A stretch of 64,000 bases of DNA from Paracoccus shanxieyensis (GCF_009711265.1 NZ_WMII01000008.1:124001-188000), one strand, 5' to 3'; shown: positions 1 through 9,602, numbered from the stretch's first letter. Program-made: numbers and translations. The notes: a model not told the origin generated them from the sequence alone.

Positions 1-965
1 GTGCCGGTCCAGCGCCAGTTGGCGATGCGGACCTTCAGCGCCACGAAGCTTTCGGTGCGCGATTGCGGATTGCCGGCATCCTCCAGATAGCCCGGCTCGG
101 CGCCTTCGGGCTGATACTGGCCGCGCACGATATCGCCCGGCTCCAGCGGTTCCAGCGCGCGGATGACCTTCAGCTTTTCATCGCGCACGGCATCGGGATC
201 GAAGTGATAGGGCGGCTCCATCGCGATCAGGCACAAAAGCTGCATCAGGTGGTTCTGCACCATGTCGCGCATGGCGCCCGACTGATCGTAATATTCGCCG
301 CGCCCGCCCACGCCCACGGTTTCGGCGACGGTGATCTGGACGTGATCGACATATTGCCAGTTCCACAGCGGCTCGAACAGCATATTGGCAAAGCGCACGG
401 CCATCAGGTTCTGGACGGTTTCCTTGCCCAGATAATGGTCGATCCGATAGATCTGGTTTTCCGCGAAATGCCGGGCCAGCGTCTGGTTCAGCGCGCGCGC
501 CGTCGCCAGATCGCGGCCAAAGGGCTTTTCCACCACGATGCGGCTGTCGGCATCGGCGATCCCGTGCCCGGCCAGCCGCTCGGCAATGTCGCCAAAGAGC
601 GCGGGGGCGACCGAGAAATAGAAGGCATGGACGACGCCGGGACGGATGCGGGTCTTCAGATCGTCCCAGCCATCGGTGCCGCGCGCGTCAATGGCGACAT
701 AGGCCAGATGCTGCAGGAATTGCGCAAGCTGGCTGAGATCATCGCCCTTGCCGGCGAATTTGCGGATCGCGGCTTCGGCCTCGGCCCGGAAGGCCTGATC
801 GTCCTGCTTTGTGCGGGCCGCGCCGATGATCTGCGCCGTTTCCGGGATCTGGCCCGCCACGAAACGGCGATACAGCCCCGGCAGGATCTTGCGATGCGCC
901 AGATCGCCCGTCGCACCGAAGATGACAAGATCGAAATCCTCGACCGGAATGATGCGCGAAACCAT
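1..965 (-). CDS. zwf: Glucose-6-phosphate 1-dehydrogenase (partial, C-terminus off the window)
   Basis: Oxidises glucose 6-phosphate to 6-phosphogluconolactone with NAD(P)+, the cytosolic entry to the Entner-Doudoroff and pentose phosphate routes. The first about 321 codons are present. The N-terminus has a dinucleotide-fold signature (DLVIFGATGDLARRK), and the active-site motif RIDHYLGKE is intact and followed by the usual TVQNLMAVRFAN. The family is about 480-490 residues, so roughly a third is missing beyond the left edge. The ATG at 965 is chosen because GAGGAGG lies 6-7 bases upstream. A near-palindromic operator-like site lies 37-50 bases upstream, and its core recurs before edd. Confidence 0.96.
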   Translation of the reverse strand, partial: MVSRIIPVEDFDLVIFGATGDLAHRKILPGLYRRFVAGQIPETAQIIGAARTKQDDQAFRAEAEAAIRKFAGKGDDLSQLAQFLQHLAYVAIDARGTDGWDDLKTRIRPGVVHAFYFSVAPALFGDIAERLAGHGIADADSRIVVEKPFGRDLATARALNQTLARHFAENQIYRIDHYLGKETVQNLMAVRFANMLFEPLWNWQYVDHVQITVAETVGVGGRGEYYDQSGAMRDMVQNHLMQLLCLIAMEPPYHFDPDAVRDEKLKVIRALEPLEPGDIVRGQYQPEGAEPGYLEDAGNPQSRTESFVALKVRIANWRWTG

Positions 966-1001
966 CAAGCCCTCCTCATCGCTGCGTGGGCGATTACCTG
1001 T

Positions 1002-1015
1002 TGTTAGCGATAACA
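1002..1015. promoter_or_regulatory. Operator-like inverted repeat upstream of zwf
   Basis: The sequence is TGTTAGCGATAACA, an inverted repeat with 5-bp arms TGTTA/TAACA around a 4-base centre. Read on the reverse strand it contains GTTATCGCTAAC, which is exactly the 12-mer found before edd. The shape resembles operators of LacI/GalR-family regulators. The regulator itself is not in the window, so its identity is an inference. Confidence 0.6.
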
Positions 1016-1031
1016 TCAACCGAGACCTTCC

Positions 1032-1607
1032 TTAAGGGCGACCCTCACCCGAACCGCGACCGGGTGCAACCCCGGCGTTGTCGAACCGTTCGATGGCCTT
1101 GGCAAGACGCGGAAGGCGCGCGCGGCGCATCAATTCCTTGCGCGGGATCGCGCCGCCCGCATCGCGGGCACGCGTCTGGGTGGCGGCGACGGCGTTCAGC
1201 ACCGGGTCCGGCGTTTTCAGATACAGATCGCGCAGGAATTCGTCGGGGTGAACAGCAGCCAACCCCACCGCCGCCAGCGCGCGGGCGGGAAAGTCGCGCA
1301 GATTGGCGGTAACAATTGCCTTTGCCCCCGAGGCCAGCGCGGTTTCCACGACATGCCGGTCGGCGGGATCGGGCAGATCCAGCCCCTCGGCTCCGCCCGC
1401 GCCTTGGGCAAGGGCCTGCGGAAAGCGGGCGGTCAGCAGCGCGATTTCCACCCCGGCCGACAGGCCCTGCCGGTCGGCGGCATGGCGCCATTCATCAAGG
1501 ATGCGCTGCGACCAGACGGGCTGGAACAGCCCGGCTTCGGCACAATCGGTCAGGATTTCGCGCAGCACGGTCGGGTAAAGAACGCAGGCGTCCAGAACCA
1601 CCGTCAT
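1032..1607 (-). CDS. PIN-domain protein (RSP_2648-like)
   Basis: A 191-residue protein with a PIN-fold nuclease core. The acidic residues expected for metal binding are visible: D6 in VVLDACVLYP, E39 in LDEW, D83 in DPADRHVV and D105 after TANLRDF. The C-terminal 60 residues are basic and arginine-rich. The start at 1607 gives an ATGA overlap with the end of the methyltransferase gene, so the two are co-transcribed. No antitoxin-like gene is next to it, which argues against a classical VapC toxin and for an RNA-processing role linked to the methyltransferase. That role is inference; the fold assignment is firm. Confidence 0.85.
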   Translation of the reverse strand: MTVVLDACVLYPTVLREILTDCAEAGLFQPVWSQRILDEWRHAADRQGLSAGVEIALLTARFPQALAQGAGGAEGLDLPDPADRHVVETALASGAKAIVTANLRDFPARALAAVGLAAVHPDEFLRDLYLKTPDPVLNAVAATQTRARDAGGAIPRKELMRRARLPRLAKAIERFDNAGVAPGRGSGEGRP

Positions 1608-2797
1608 CCGTCCAGCCGGAAAAACAGCGCCTTCAGATAGCCCGACTCGGCCAGTTGCGGCAGCACGGGGTGATCGGGCCCGGCCTGCCCGGTATGCAGA
1701 AGCTGCATCCGCCGTCCGCCGCGCCCGATGCCGCGTGCGCTGGCATTGCGGAAGGCCGTCAGATCGGCGGCATGACTGCACGAACACAGGCCCAGATAGC
1801 CGCCCGGCGCGACCAGCGGCGCGGCCAGCTTCGCCACACGTTCATAGGCGCGCAGACCCGCCTCAAGCGCGGGTTTCGACGGCGCGAAGGCGGGCGGATC
1901 GCAGATCACCACATCGAATTCTGCGCCCTCGCTCGCCATGGCCTCAAGCTGGGCGAAGGCGTCGCCCTGCCGCGTGACCAGCCGGTCCGCCGCGCCCATG
2001 GCCCGCGCGCCGCCCTGCGCCAGTTCCAGCGCGGCGGCCGAGCCGTCCACGCAGGTCGCCTGCACAGCCCCCGCCGCCAGCGCCGCAAGGCCAAAGCCGC
2101 CGACATGGCTGAACACGTCCAGCACGCGCGCGCCCTGTGCCAGCCGCTGCGCAAAGGCGTGATTGGGCCGCTGATCGAAGAACAGCCCGGTCTTTTGCCC
2201 GCCCATCAGATCGGCCAGATAGATCGCGCCATTCATCGGCACCTGCACCGGCGCATCCATGCTGCCGGACAGGATTTCCATCCGCTCGCCCAGCCCCTCA
2301 AGGCCGCGCGCCCGGCCCTGCCCGTTCAGGATCACGGTCGAGACTCCCGCCACGTCGCGCAGGGCGGCGGCGATGTCAGCCACCATCCGTTCAGCCCATG
2401 CGGCGTTCGGCTGGATCACGGCGGCATCGCCGAACCGGTCGATGATGACGCCGGGCAGGCCGTCGGCCTCGGCATGGATCAGGCGATAGAAGGGCTGGTC
2501 ATAGATCCGCGCCCGCATGGCCAGCGCGCGCGCCAGCCGCTCGGCGATCCAGGCGCGGTCGATGATCGCGGCGGGATCGGCATCCATCATCCGGGCGATG
2601 ATGCGGGATTCGTTGTTCAGGGTGACGATGCCCAAGGGCGCGCGCTCGGCATCCTCCAGCAGGGCGAAGCTGCCGGGCGCGATGGCGCGGGTGCGGCGGT
2701 CGGTCACCAATTCGTCGGCAAAGACCCAGGGGAACCCATGACGGATGGCCTGGGGTTTGGATTTCGGGCGCAGGCGGATCGTCGGAAGGTCAGTCAT
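1604..2797 (-). CDS. Class I SAM-dependent RNA methyltransferase (RlmI/RSP_2647-like)
   Basis: A 397-residue protein resembling the RlmI family of 23S rRNA cytosine-C5 methyltransferases. An N-terminal PUA-like RNA-binding region ([10 protein letters not shown]) is followed by a central segment with [10 protein letters not shown], the SAM-binding motif [11 protein letters not shown], and the catalytic-loop motif [10 protein letters not shown] later LCSCSH segment carries cysteines of the kind used in C5 methylation. The start at 2797 has GAGG 5-6 bases upstream. The stop overlaps the PIN gene. The target base cannot be read from sequence. Confidence 0.85.
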   Translation of the reverse strand: MTDLPTIRLRPKSKPQAIRHGFPWVFADELVTDRRTRAIAPGSFALLEDAERAPLGIVTLNNESRIIARMMDADPAAIIDRAWIAERLARALAMRARIYDQPFYRLIHAEADGLPGVIIDRFGDAAVIQPNAAWAERMVADIAAALRDVAGVSTVILNGQGRARGLEGLGERMEILSGSMDAPVQVPMNGAIYLADLMGGQKTGLFFDQRPNHAFAQRLAQGARVLDVFSHVGGFGLAALAAGAVQATCVDGSAAALELAQGGARAMGAADRLVTRQGDAFAQLEAMASEGAEFDVVICDPPAFAPSKPALEAGLRAYERVAKLAAPLVAPGGYLGLCSCSHAADLTAFRNASARGIGRGGRRMQLLHTGQAGPDHPVLPQLAESGYLKALFFRLDG

Positions 2798-2869
2798 CGG
2801 GGCCTCATTGGGATTGACCCGAGGATTGCCACGCCCCGCCGCGCCCGGCAAGAGCAGGGCGGTTGTGCC

Positions 2870-2881
2870 GTTATCGCTAAC
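2870..2881. promoter_or_regulatory. Operator-like site upstream of edd, same core as zwf
   Basis: GTTATCGCTAAC lies about 32 bases before the edd start codon. The same 12-mer, in the matching orientation relative to the gene, occurs upstream of zwf. Identical placement before two Entner-Doudoroff genes suggests one shared regulator. Confidence 0.6.
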
Positions 2882-2912
2882 TGATTATATCACGGGCAGG
2901 AGGTTGCCAGCC

Positions 2913-4715
2913 ATGACCATGCACGCCACCATCGACCGCGTTACCGACCGGATCCGCGAACGATCCCTGAACAGCCGCGCGGCCTATCTGAAAAAGATCG
3001 CCCGCGCCGCCGAGGGCGGGCCGCGCCGGGCGCATCTGTCCTGCGGCAATCAGGCCCATGCCTATGCCGCGATGCCCGACAAGCAGGACATGGCCGAAAC
3101 GCGCAAGCCCAATATCGGCATCGTCACCGCCTTCAACGACATGCTGTCGGCGCACCAGCCCTATGAGCGTTACCCCGATCTGATCCGCAGCGCCGCCCAT
3201 GCGGCCGGTGCCACCGCGCAGGTCGCGGGCGGCGTCCCTGCGATGTGCGACGGCGTGACGCAAGGCCGCGCCGGGATGGAGTTGTCGCTGTTTTCGCGCG
3301 ATGTCATCGCGCTGGCCTCGGGCGTGGCGCTGTCGCATGACGTGTTCGATGCGGCGATGTATCTGGGCGTCTGCGACAAGATCGTGCCGGGGCTGATCAT
3401 CGCCGCAGGCACGTTCGGCCATATCCCCGCGGTCTTCGTGCCGGCGGGACCGATGCCGTCGGGCCTGCCCAATGACGAAAAATCCAAGGTCCGCCAGCAA
3501 TTCGCCACCGGCGAGATCGGGCGCGAGGCGCTGATGGCCGCTGAAATGGCCAGCTATCACGCACCGGGGACCTGCACCTTTTACGGCACGGCCAACACCA
3601 ATCAGATGCTGATGGAATTCATGGGCCTGCACCTGCCCGGCTCCAGCTTCGTGAACCCCAACACGCCGCTGCGCGATGCGCTGACCGTCGCCGCCGTGCA
3701 GCGCGCCGCAGCCATCACCCGGCTGGGCAATGATTACCTGCCCGCGGGCGAGGTGCTGGACGAGCGCGCCTTCGTCAACGGCATCGTCGGGCTGATGGCC
3801 ACGGGCGGGTCGACGAACCTGATCATCCACCTGCCCGCGATGGCGCGGGCGGCGGGCGTGCTGCTGGATCTTGAGGATTTCCACGACCTGTCGGAAAGCG
3901 TGCCGCTGATGGCACGGGTCTATCCCAACGGGCTGGCCGATGTGAACCATTTCCATGCCGCAGGCGGGCTGGGCTACATGATCGCCAAGCTGCTGGATGC
4001 GGGGCTTTTGCACGAAGACGTGCGCACCATCGCGGGCGGCGGGCTGGGGCTTTATGCACAAGAGCCGCAACTGCGCGGTGGCACGGTGCATTGGATGCAG
4101 GGCGCGCAGGACACGCTGAACGACAAGATCCTGCGCCCCGTCACCGACCCGTTCGCACCGACCGGCGGGCTGAAGCAGCTGGCGGGCAATCTGGGGCGCG
4201 GTGTCATCAAGGTCTCGGCCGTCGCGCCGGAGCGCCACATCATCGAGGCCCCTGCCCGCGTCTTTGCCGATCAGGAAGAGGTCAAGGCCGCCTTCAAGCG
4301 CGGCGAATTCACCGGCGATACCATCGTCGTGGTGCGGTTTCAGGGCCCGCAGGCCAACGGAATGCCGGAACTGCATTCGCTGACGCCCACGCTGGCCGTG
4401 TTGCAGGACCGGGGCCTGCGCGTCGCGCTGGTGACGGATGGCCGCATGTCGGGCGCCTCGGGCAAGGTTCCGGCGGCGATCCACCTGTCGCCCGAGGCGG
4501 CGGATGGTGGCCCGCTGGCCCGGGTGCAGGATGGCGACATCATTCGGCTGGACGCCGTGGCCGGCACGCTGGAATGCCTGGCCGCCGATTTCGACGCCCG
4601 CACGCCCGCCACGCATGATCCCGACGCCTCGTCCGAGGGCATGGGCCGCGAGCTGTTCCGCGCCTTCCGCGCCCATGTCGGACGCGCGACCGAAGGCGCG
4701 GCGGTGGTGGTCTAG
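2913..4715 (+). CDS. edd: Phosphogluconate dehydratase
   Basis: Dehydrates 6-phosphogluconate to 2-keto-3-deoxy-6-phosphogluconate, the committing step of the Entner-Doudoroff pathway. The 600-residue length matches the IlvD/Edd family. Family motifs include [22 protein letters not shown] near the N-terminus, [12 protein letters not shown], the cluster-region segment [12 protein letters not shown] and [14 protein letters not shown]. The 4Fe-4S cluster cysteines C-D-G and C-T-F-Y-G are present. The start at 2913 has GGAGG nine bases upstream. An upstream in-frame extension would run through the operator-like site, so it is rejected. The gene is divergent from the methyltransferase/PIN/zwf block. 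Confidence 0.96.
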   Translation: MTMHATIDRVTDRIRERSLNSRAAYLKKIARAAEGGPRRAHLSCGNQAHAYAAMPDKQDMAETRKPNIGIVTAFNDMLSAHQPYERYPDLIRSAAHAAGATAQVAGGVPAMCDGVTQGRAGMELSLFSRDVIALASGVALSHDVFDAAMYLGVCDKIVPGLIIAAGTFGHIPAVFVPAGPMPSGLPNDEKSKVRQQFATGEIGREALMAAEMASYHAPGTCTFYGTANTNQMLMEFMGLHLPGSSFVNPNTPLRDALTVAAVQRAAAITRLGNDYLPAGEVLDERAFVNGIVGLMATGGSTNLIIHLPAMARAAGVLLDLEDFHDLSESVPLMARVYPNGLADVNHFHAAGGLGYMIAKLLDAGLLHEDVRTIAGGGLGLYAQEPQLRGGTVHWMQGAQDTLNDKILRPVTDPFAPTGGLKQLAGNLGRGVIKVSAVAPERHIIEAPARVFADQEEVKAAFKRGEFTGDTIVVVRFQGPQANGMPELHSLTPTLAVLQDRGLRVALVTDGRMSGASGKVPAAIHLSPEAADGGPLARVQDGDIIRLDAVAGTLECLAADFDARTPATHDPDASSEGMGRELFRAFRAHVGRATEGAAVVV

Positions 4716-4729
4716 GGCCGCAGCCCGGA

Positions 4730-5215
4730 TCAATGGTCGAAGCGCCTGCGCTGGACGGGCGGTGCTTCGACCTCGAATGCGGATCCGTCGATGACCTGCG
4801 CCTTGCGGCCGAAGCCATCGCGCATGTCGATCAGGCTGCCCGCATCCTCGGGGCGGGCAAAGATCAGGCAGAGGCACGCGCCCCCGACCTCATCGCGGAC
4901 CGCGAAGACGCGCGCATCGACCCGGAAGCGGCGACCCGATTTCGACAGATGCGCCAGTTCCGGCACATGCGCCTCGCCGCCTTGCGGCGCGGACAGCAGA
5001 TCGTTCAGCCGACCGGCACAGCGTTCGCCCAGATCCAAGAGCGACCAGACCGGACGATTGAGCAGCTCATCGCGGGAAAACCCGGTCAACCGCAGATAGC
5101 ATTGGTTGATCGCGGCGATGCGCCCGACCGGATCAAGCGCCAGCACGGCGCGATGGGTCTGAAGCGCGCGCATCGCATGGTCCAGACCATGGGCCATCAG
5201 AAGAAAATCCGTCAT
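4730..5215 (-). CDS. Stand-alone PAS-domain protein
   Basis: A 161-residue protein made almost entirely of one PAS domain. Residues about 20-130 include AAINQCYLRLTGFSRDELLNRPVWSLLD and the later FRVDARVFAVRDEVGG. There is no kinase, cyclase or DNA-binding domain, so it would act as a sensor module with a partner or as a ligand-binding switch. The ATG at 5215 is preferred over an in-frame TTG at 5221 because GGAG sits seven bases before the ATG. It is convergent with edd, with only 14 bases between stops. Confidence 0.75.
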   Translation of the reverse strand: MTDFLLMAHGLDHAMRALQTHRAVLALDPVGRIAAINQCYLRLTGFSRDELLNRPVWSLLDLGERCAGRLNDLLSAPQGGEAHVPELAHLSKSGRRFRVDARVFAVRDEVGGACLCLIFARPEDAGSLIDMRDGFGRKAQVIDGSAFEVEAPPVQRRRFDH

Positions 5216-5282
5216 CCGCAAACTCCGTTCGGGTCTGACGAAAGATCTAGGACATATCCCCTAAGATTCGGTTAGCGCCGCT

Positions 5283-5741
5283 TCACGACTGTGTGGGCGG
5301 GCCGAAACGCTCCAGCAGCCGGTCGCGGATCTGGTCGCGAATCTGGCGATACAGCGCCAGCTTCGCCTCGCGCCCCTCGGCCAGACCGGACGGGTCCATG
5401 ATCGGCCAATATTCCACATCCAGATGCGCGATCCTTGTCAATTCAAGGGCTTGCCGTTGGCTGGCGGGCGACAGCGCCACGATCAGATCGAAGCTGCCCA
5501 GATCGTCGCCCCATTCCTTCATCTCATCGAAGGACCGCGAGCGGTGCTTGGACAGTTCCACCCCGATTTCGTTGCAGACCGCGATGGCGAAGCCGTCGAT
5601 CTCCATGTCGTTCTTGACGCCCGCCGATTGCACATAGGCGCTGCGGCCGTAGAATTTCTTCATCATCCCCTCGGCCATGGGCGAGCGGATCGCGTTATGA
5701 TCGCAGCAAAACAGCACCGAACTGGGGATCGGTCCGCTCAA
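5283..5741 (-). CDS. Low-molecular-weight tyrosine phosphatase / arsenate reductase-like protein
   Basis: A 152-residue protein with the CX5R phosphate-binding loop C13-DHNAI-R19 followed by SPMAEG, as in the low-molecular-weight phosphatase/ArsC fold. A DPSG segment near residue 115 may supply the general-acid aspartate. The start is a TTG at 5741 with GGAG six bases upstream, placed three bases after the UPF0262 stop. It is the last gene of the murA-hisD string. Whether it acts on phosphotyrosine, arsenate or another substrate cannot be told from sequence. Confidence 0.85.
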   Translation of the reverse strand: MSGPIPSSVLFCCDHNAIRSPMAEGMMKKFYGRSAYVQSAGVKNDMEIDGFAIAVCNEIGVELSKHRSRSFDEMKEWGDDLGSFDLIVALSPASQRQALELTRIAHLDVEYWPIMDPSGLAEGREAKLALYRQIRDQIRDRLLERFGPPTQS

Positions 5742-5744
5742 GGA

Positions 5745-6233
5745 TCACTCCGGAATCAGGGCGCAGATCAGGGTGAAAAGGCGGCGCGCGGTGTCGATGT
5801 CGATGATCGCCTTGCCCTCGAGCCGTTCCTGCAAGGTGCGCGCGCCTTCGTTGTGGATACCGCGCCGGGCCATGTCGATGGCCTCGATCTGGGCGGGCGG
5901 CAGCCGCTTCACGGCATCGAAATAGCTGGCGCAGATCTGGAAGTAATCCTTGACCGTCTGGCGGAACGGCCCCATCGACAGATGAAATTCCGCCACCTTT
6001 TCATCGGCTTCGGTGGAAATGTCAAAGACCAGCCGCTTGTCGCGCATCCCCAGCACCAGCGCATAGGGACCGTTGGGGGCGTCCTGCCCGTCGCGGCCCG
6101 GAAGCCGGAAGCTGTTATCCTCCAGCAGGTCGAAAACGGCGACGCGGCGGTCCTGTTCCATCTCGGGCGATGGCGGCGGCAGCGCGCTTTCGTCGATCTC
6201 GATGCGGATCAGCCGGTCAAGCTCAGTGGTCAT
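5745..6233 (-). CDS. UPF0262 family protein
   Basis: A 162-residue protein of a family restricted largely to alphaproteobacteria and usually placed directly after hisD. Recognisable segments are DRRVAVFDLLEDNSF, KRLVFDIS and the helical C-terminus RRGIHNEGARTLQERL. No catalytic motif is apparent and the function is unknown. The ATG at 6233 overlaps the hisD stop (ATGA), indicating translational coupling. Confidence 0.88.
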   Translation of the reverse strand: MTTELDRLIRIEIDESALPPPSPEMEQDRRVAVFDLLEDNSFRLPGRDGQDAPNGPYALVLGMRDKRLVFDISTEADEKVAEFHLSMGPFRQTVKDYFQICASYFDAVKRLPPAQIEAIDMARRGIHNEGARTLQERLEGKAIIDIDTARRLFTLICALIPE

Positions 6234-7537
6234 CCCGCACCTCCGTTCAGCGTCTCCAGCCGTGCCGAGACCGACAGCCCATGCGCCGACAGCCCCTCGG
6301 AGGCGGCCAGCCGTACCGCCGCCGGGCCAATGGCTGCCAGCGCCTGCGGGCTGAGCTTCGAGATCGTCGTGCGTTTCAGGAAATCCATTACCGACAGCCC
6401 CGACGAGAACCGGGCCGAGCGCGCGGTCGGCAGCACGTGATTCGGACCGCTGACGTAATCGCCCGCCGCCTCGGGCGTCCAGCCGCCCAGAAAAATCGCG
6501 CCCGCGTGCCGGGTCTTTTGCGCCAGCGCATCGGGATCGTCGACGCAAAGCTCAAGATGTTCGGGCGCGATGCGGTCCGACAGCGCCGCCGCCTCGTCCA
6601 GATCGCGGGTGACGATGACCGTGCCATAATCGCGCCAGCTTGCCCCGGCGACAGCGGCACGCGGCAGCGTCGGCAACAGGCGTTCGACCTCGGCCACGAC
6701 AGCCTTGGCCAGCGCCTCATCGGGGGAAATCAGGATGGATTGCGCGTCGGCATCGTGTTCGGCTTGCGCCAGCAGATCCAGTGCCAGCCATTCGGGGTTC
6801 TGCACGCCCTGCGCAATCACCAGCACCTCGGACGGGCCGGCGATCATGTCGATGCCGACGCGGCCAAAGACGTGGCGCTTGGCGGCGGCGACATAGGCAT
6901 TGCCCGGCCCGGTGATCTTGTCGACGGGGCGGATGGTGCCCGTGCCGTAAGCCATGGCGGCAATCGCCTGTGCGCCGCCGATGCGGTAAATCTCATCGAC
7001 GCCGGCCAGTTCGGCGGCCAGCAGCACCAGCGGATTGACTACGCCATCGGGGGTCGGCACGCAGATCACCAGCCGCTCGACCCCTGCCACACGGGCCGGG
7101 ATCGCGTTCATCAACACCGAGGACGGATAGCTGGCCTGCCCGCCCGGCACATACAGCCCGGCCGCCGAAACCGGCGTCCAGCGCCAGCCCAGCGTCGCGC
7201 CTTCGGGGTCGGTCCAGCGCATATCCTCGGGCATCTGGCGGGCGTGATAGGCGCGGATGCGGTTGGCGGCCTGCGCCAGCGCGGCACGATCCTCGGCCGA
7301 GACCTTGGCGGTTTCTGCCGCGATCTCATCGGCGCTGAAGGCCAGACCGCCCGACAGGTCCAGCCGGTCGAAACGCTTGGTCAGATCACGGACAGCCGCA
7401 TCGCCCCGCGCGCGCACATCGGCGATGATCGTGGCCACGGCATCGTTCACATCCGCCGCATCCTCACGCTTCATATGCAGCATGTCGTCGAAACGCTGGT
7501 CGAAATCGGGCTGGGCGGTATTCAGGAAGATGGGCAT
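6230..7537 (-). CDS. hisD: Histidinol dehydrogenase
   Basis: Catalyses the final two steps of histidine synthesis, L-histidinol to L-histidine with 2 NAD+, using zinc. The 435-residue length is typical. Family segments are GWRWTPVSAAGLYVPGG, KITGPGNAYVAAAKRHVFG, DMIAGPSEVLV and the zinc/substrate region AEHDADAQSILISPDEALA. GPNHVLPT is near the C-terminus. The start at 7537 fits the family's MPIFL beginning. The 126 bases before it leave room for its own promoter. No other his gene is nearby. Confidence 0.96.
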   Translation of the reverse strand: MPIFLNTAQPDFDQRFDDMLHMKREDAADVNDAVATIIADVRARGDAAVRDLTKRFDRLDLSGGLAFSADEIAAETAKVSAEDRAALAQAANRIRAYHARQMPEDMRWTDPEGATLGWRWTPVSAAGLYVPGGQASYPSSVLMNAIPARVAGVERLVICVPTPDGVVNPLVLLAAELAGVDEIYRIGGAQAIAAMAYGTGTIRPVDKITGPGNAYVAAAKRHVFGRVGIDMIAGPSEVLVIAQGVQNPEWLALDLLAQAEHDADAQSILISPDEALAKAVVAEVERLLPTLPRAAVAGASWRDYGTVIVTRDLDEAAALSDRIAPEHLELCVDDPDALAQKTRHAGAIFLGGWTPEAAGDYVSGPNHVLPTARSARFSSGLSVMDFLKRTTISKLSPQALAAIGPAAVRLAASEGLSAHGLSVSARLETLNGGAG

Positions 7538-7663
7538 GGTCACGCTTTCGTATGTCCCGCCCTTGTTAGCGGCTGCGACAAAGCGGCTCAAGCGCCCTCA
7601 AGGTCGCGTATCGTGCCGGACGCAACGGCGCGCCCGGTTCAGCCCGCCGTCCGACACCGGCTT

Positions 7664-8143
7664 TCAGACATCGGCATGGCCCGGCGCACGGCGCGAGGGC
7701 GCGATATAGGGGCGGGTCACATCCCGCAGTTCGACGTTCAGGCATTCGGCATGAACGACCAGCGTGCCATCCCCGGCAAATTCCAGCATCAGCTGGCCGG
7801 TCCCATCCTCGCCCGGTTGCCAGCGCAGGGCCAGCAGCTCAAGGATCAGGTCATTGTCGCTGCGGTCGATGCCGTCGCTTTGCACCCTCTGCACATCCGA
7901 AATCAGCAGGACCGAGCGCACCCGCTCATAGGGGCGTTCTTCCCGCTGGGCCGAGGCGGCGTCTTCCCAGCGAAAGCGGTTCAGCAGCAGCGCAAGCTGA
8001 CGATGGCGCATGTCATAGGAAATCTCGGTCACCGGCAGCACCGAATCCTGGGCCAGCGTGGAAATCACGGTCAGGTCTTCGGGATCGCCCGCCATCAGCG
8101 CCAGCGGCGCGGGATCGGCGTCGGTGAAGCGTGCGTCAGGCAT
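7664..8143 (-). CDS. DUF2948 family protein
   Basis: A 159-residue protein of an uncharacterised alphaproteobacterial family that commonly lies between murA and hisD. Conserved-looking segments are [31 protein letters not shown] text near residue 55, and a C-terminal [12 protein letters not shown]. There is no signal peptide or membrane segment. The start at 8143 is supported by AAGGAG and overlaps the murA stop by eight bases. Function unknown. Confidence 0.85.
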   Translation of the reverse strand: MPDARFTDADPAPLALMAGDPEDLTVISTLAQDSVLPVTEISYDMRHRQLALLLNRFRWEDAASAQREERPYERVRSVLLISDVQRVQSDGIDRSDNDLILELLALRWQPGEDGTGQLMLEFAGDGTLVVHAECLNVELRDVTRPYIAPSRRAPGHADV

Positions 8144-9413
8144 CGGCTGGCTCCTTGATGCGTTCGATATCAGCGCCCACGCCGCGCAGCTTGCGCACGA
8201 CCTTTTCGTAGCCACGATCAAGGTGATAGACGCGGCTGACAATGGTTTCGCCCTCGGCGGCAAGACCGGCAAGGATCAGGCTGACCGAGGCGCGCAGGTC
8301 TGTGGCCATGACTGGCGCGCCGCGCATCTTGGCGACGCCATGGACGGTGGCGTGACCGCCATGCACCTCGATCCGCGCGCCCATGCGGGCCAGTTCGGGG
8401 GCGTGCATGAAGCGGTTTTCAAAGATGGTCTCCTCCAGCACCGAGGTGCCTTCGGCCGTGCACAGCAACGCCATCATCTGTGCCTGCAGATCCGTGGGGA
8501 AGCCGGGGAACGGCTCTGTCACCACATCGACGGCGCGGATGCGGCCATTCTTGCGCGCGACTTTCAGACCGCGCGCGGTTTCCGTGACCGACACCCCCGC
8601 CTGATCCAGCTTTTCGCAAAAGGCCGCCAGCAGGTCGATGCGACCGCCCAGCAACTCGACCTCGCCGCCGCAGATCGCGGGGGCCAGCATATAGGTGCCA
8701 AGCTCGATCCGGTCGGTGACGACGGGATGGGTCGCGCCCCCAAGCGCCTGCACGCCCTGAATGGTGATGGTCGAGCTTCCCTCGCCCTCGATCTGCGCGC
8801 CCATGCGGCGCAGACATTGCGCCAGATCGACGATCTCGGGTTCACGCGCGGCGTTCTTCAGCACGGTCGTGCCGCGGGCCAGCGTCGCCGCCATCAGCGC
8901 GTTTTCCGTGGCCCCCACCGAGACGACCGGGAAGTCGATGACCGCGCCCTTCAGCCCGCCCGCCGCCTTGGCATGGACATAGCCGTCGCGCAGGTCCAGT
9001 TCGGCCCCCATCGCCTCAAGCGCCTTCAGATGCAGATCGACCGGACGCGCGCCGATCGCACAGCCGCCCGGCAGTGACACGATGGCATGACCGTCGCGCG
9101 CCAGCATCGGCCCCAGCACCAGGATCGAGGCCCGCATCTTGCGCACGATGTCATAATCAGCGGTGTGATTATCCAGCCCGTGACTGGACAGCGCCAGCAC
9201 CGTGCCGTCGTTCAGCGATGCCACCTCGGCGCCCAGCGATTGCAGCAGCGCCGTCATGGTGCGGATGTCGGACAGCCGTGGCGCATTGGTCAGCGTCAGC
9301 GGCTGATCCGTCAGCAGCGTGGCGGGCATAAGTGTCAGGCAGGCATTCTTGGCGCCGGCGATCGGGATTTCGCCGTGAAGCGGCCCGTTCCCCCTTACGA
9401 TGATCTGATCCAT
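8136..9413 (-). CDS. murA: UDP-N-acetylglucosamine 1-carboxyvinyltransferase
   Basis: Transfers enolpyruvate from PEP to UDP-GlcNAc, the first committed step of peptidoglycan synthesis, in the cytosol. The 425-residue length is normal. K22/N23 lie in the N-terminal GAKNACLTL loop, and the catalytic Cys118 is present in [16 protein letters not shown]. Because this residue is Cys rather than Asp, the enzyme belongs to the class normally sensitive to fosfomycin. The start codon follows directly on the stop of the upstream small gene (TAGATG). Confidence 0.97.
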   Translation of the reverse strand: MDQIIVRGNGPLHGEIPIAGAKNACLTLMPATLLTDQPLTLTNAPRLSDIRTMTALLQSLGAEVASLNDGTVLALSSHGLDNHTADYDIVRKMRASILVLGPMLARDGHAIVSLPGGCAIGARPVDLHLKALEAMGAELDLRDGYVHAKAAGGLKGAVIDFPVVSVGATENALMAATLARGTTVLKNAAREPEIVDLAQCLRRMGAQIEGEGSSTITIQGVQALGGATHPVVTDRIELGTYMLAPAICGGEVELLGGRIDLLAAFCEKLDQAGVSVTETARGLKVARKNGRIRAVDVVTEPFPGFPTDLQAQMMALLCTAEGTSVLEETIFENRFMHAPELARMGARIEVHGGHATVHGVAKMRGAPVMATDLRASVSLILAGLAAEGETIVSRVYHLDRGYEKVVRKLRGVGADIERIKEPADA

Positions 9414-9602
9414 CTATTCCTCGTTCCCCGGACTGCGGTCTTCTGTCGAGACGCTGTGCCCTTGCTGCTCGTCATCCTTGGGGTGCTGCGCATCTCGGGC
9501 GCGGCCCTGCGCCTTTCGGCGGACCAGATTGGCCCGTAGCGCCGCCTTCAGGCGGGCTTCGCGGTCACCTGCCGCATCCGATCTGCTTGGTCCCTTGGTC
9601 AT
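9414..9602 (-). CDS. Small basic protein upstream of murA, unknown function
   Basis: A 62-residue protein, basic in the first half (REARLKAALRANLVRRKAQGRAR) and hydrophilic in the second half. It looks like a conserved small protein of this family of bacteria. Its stop abuts the murA start and GAGGAA near its own end serves as the murA ribosome site, so the two are coupled. No function is recognised. The start at 9602 is the only sensible ATG but has a weak ribosome-binding site. Confidence 0.6.
   Translation of the reverse strand: MTKGPSRSDAAGDREARLKAALRANLVRRKAQGRARDAQHPKDDEQQGHSVSTEDRSPGNEE

Noticed and set aside
1032..1607. PIN gene as a VapBC toxin
   Set aside because: No small antitoxin gene precedes it; the only coupled neighbour is an RNA methyltransferase.
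1316..2884. 522-codon plus-strand frame across the methyltransferase/PIN region
   Set aside because: The reverse-strand genes have defined PUA, SAM-binding and PIN motifs, ribosome sites and an ATGA overlap. The plus frame has none.
2877..4877. Long open frame antisense to edd
   Set aside because: Histidine/arginine/glutamine-rich translation typical of a high-GC shadow; edd on the plus strand has clear family motifs.
7562..7575. TGTTAGCGG upstream of hisD as a third copy of the zwf/edd operator
   Set aside because: Only one half matches; the second half (TAACA) is absent.
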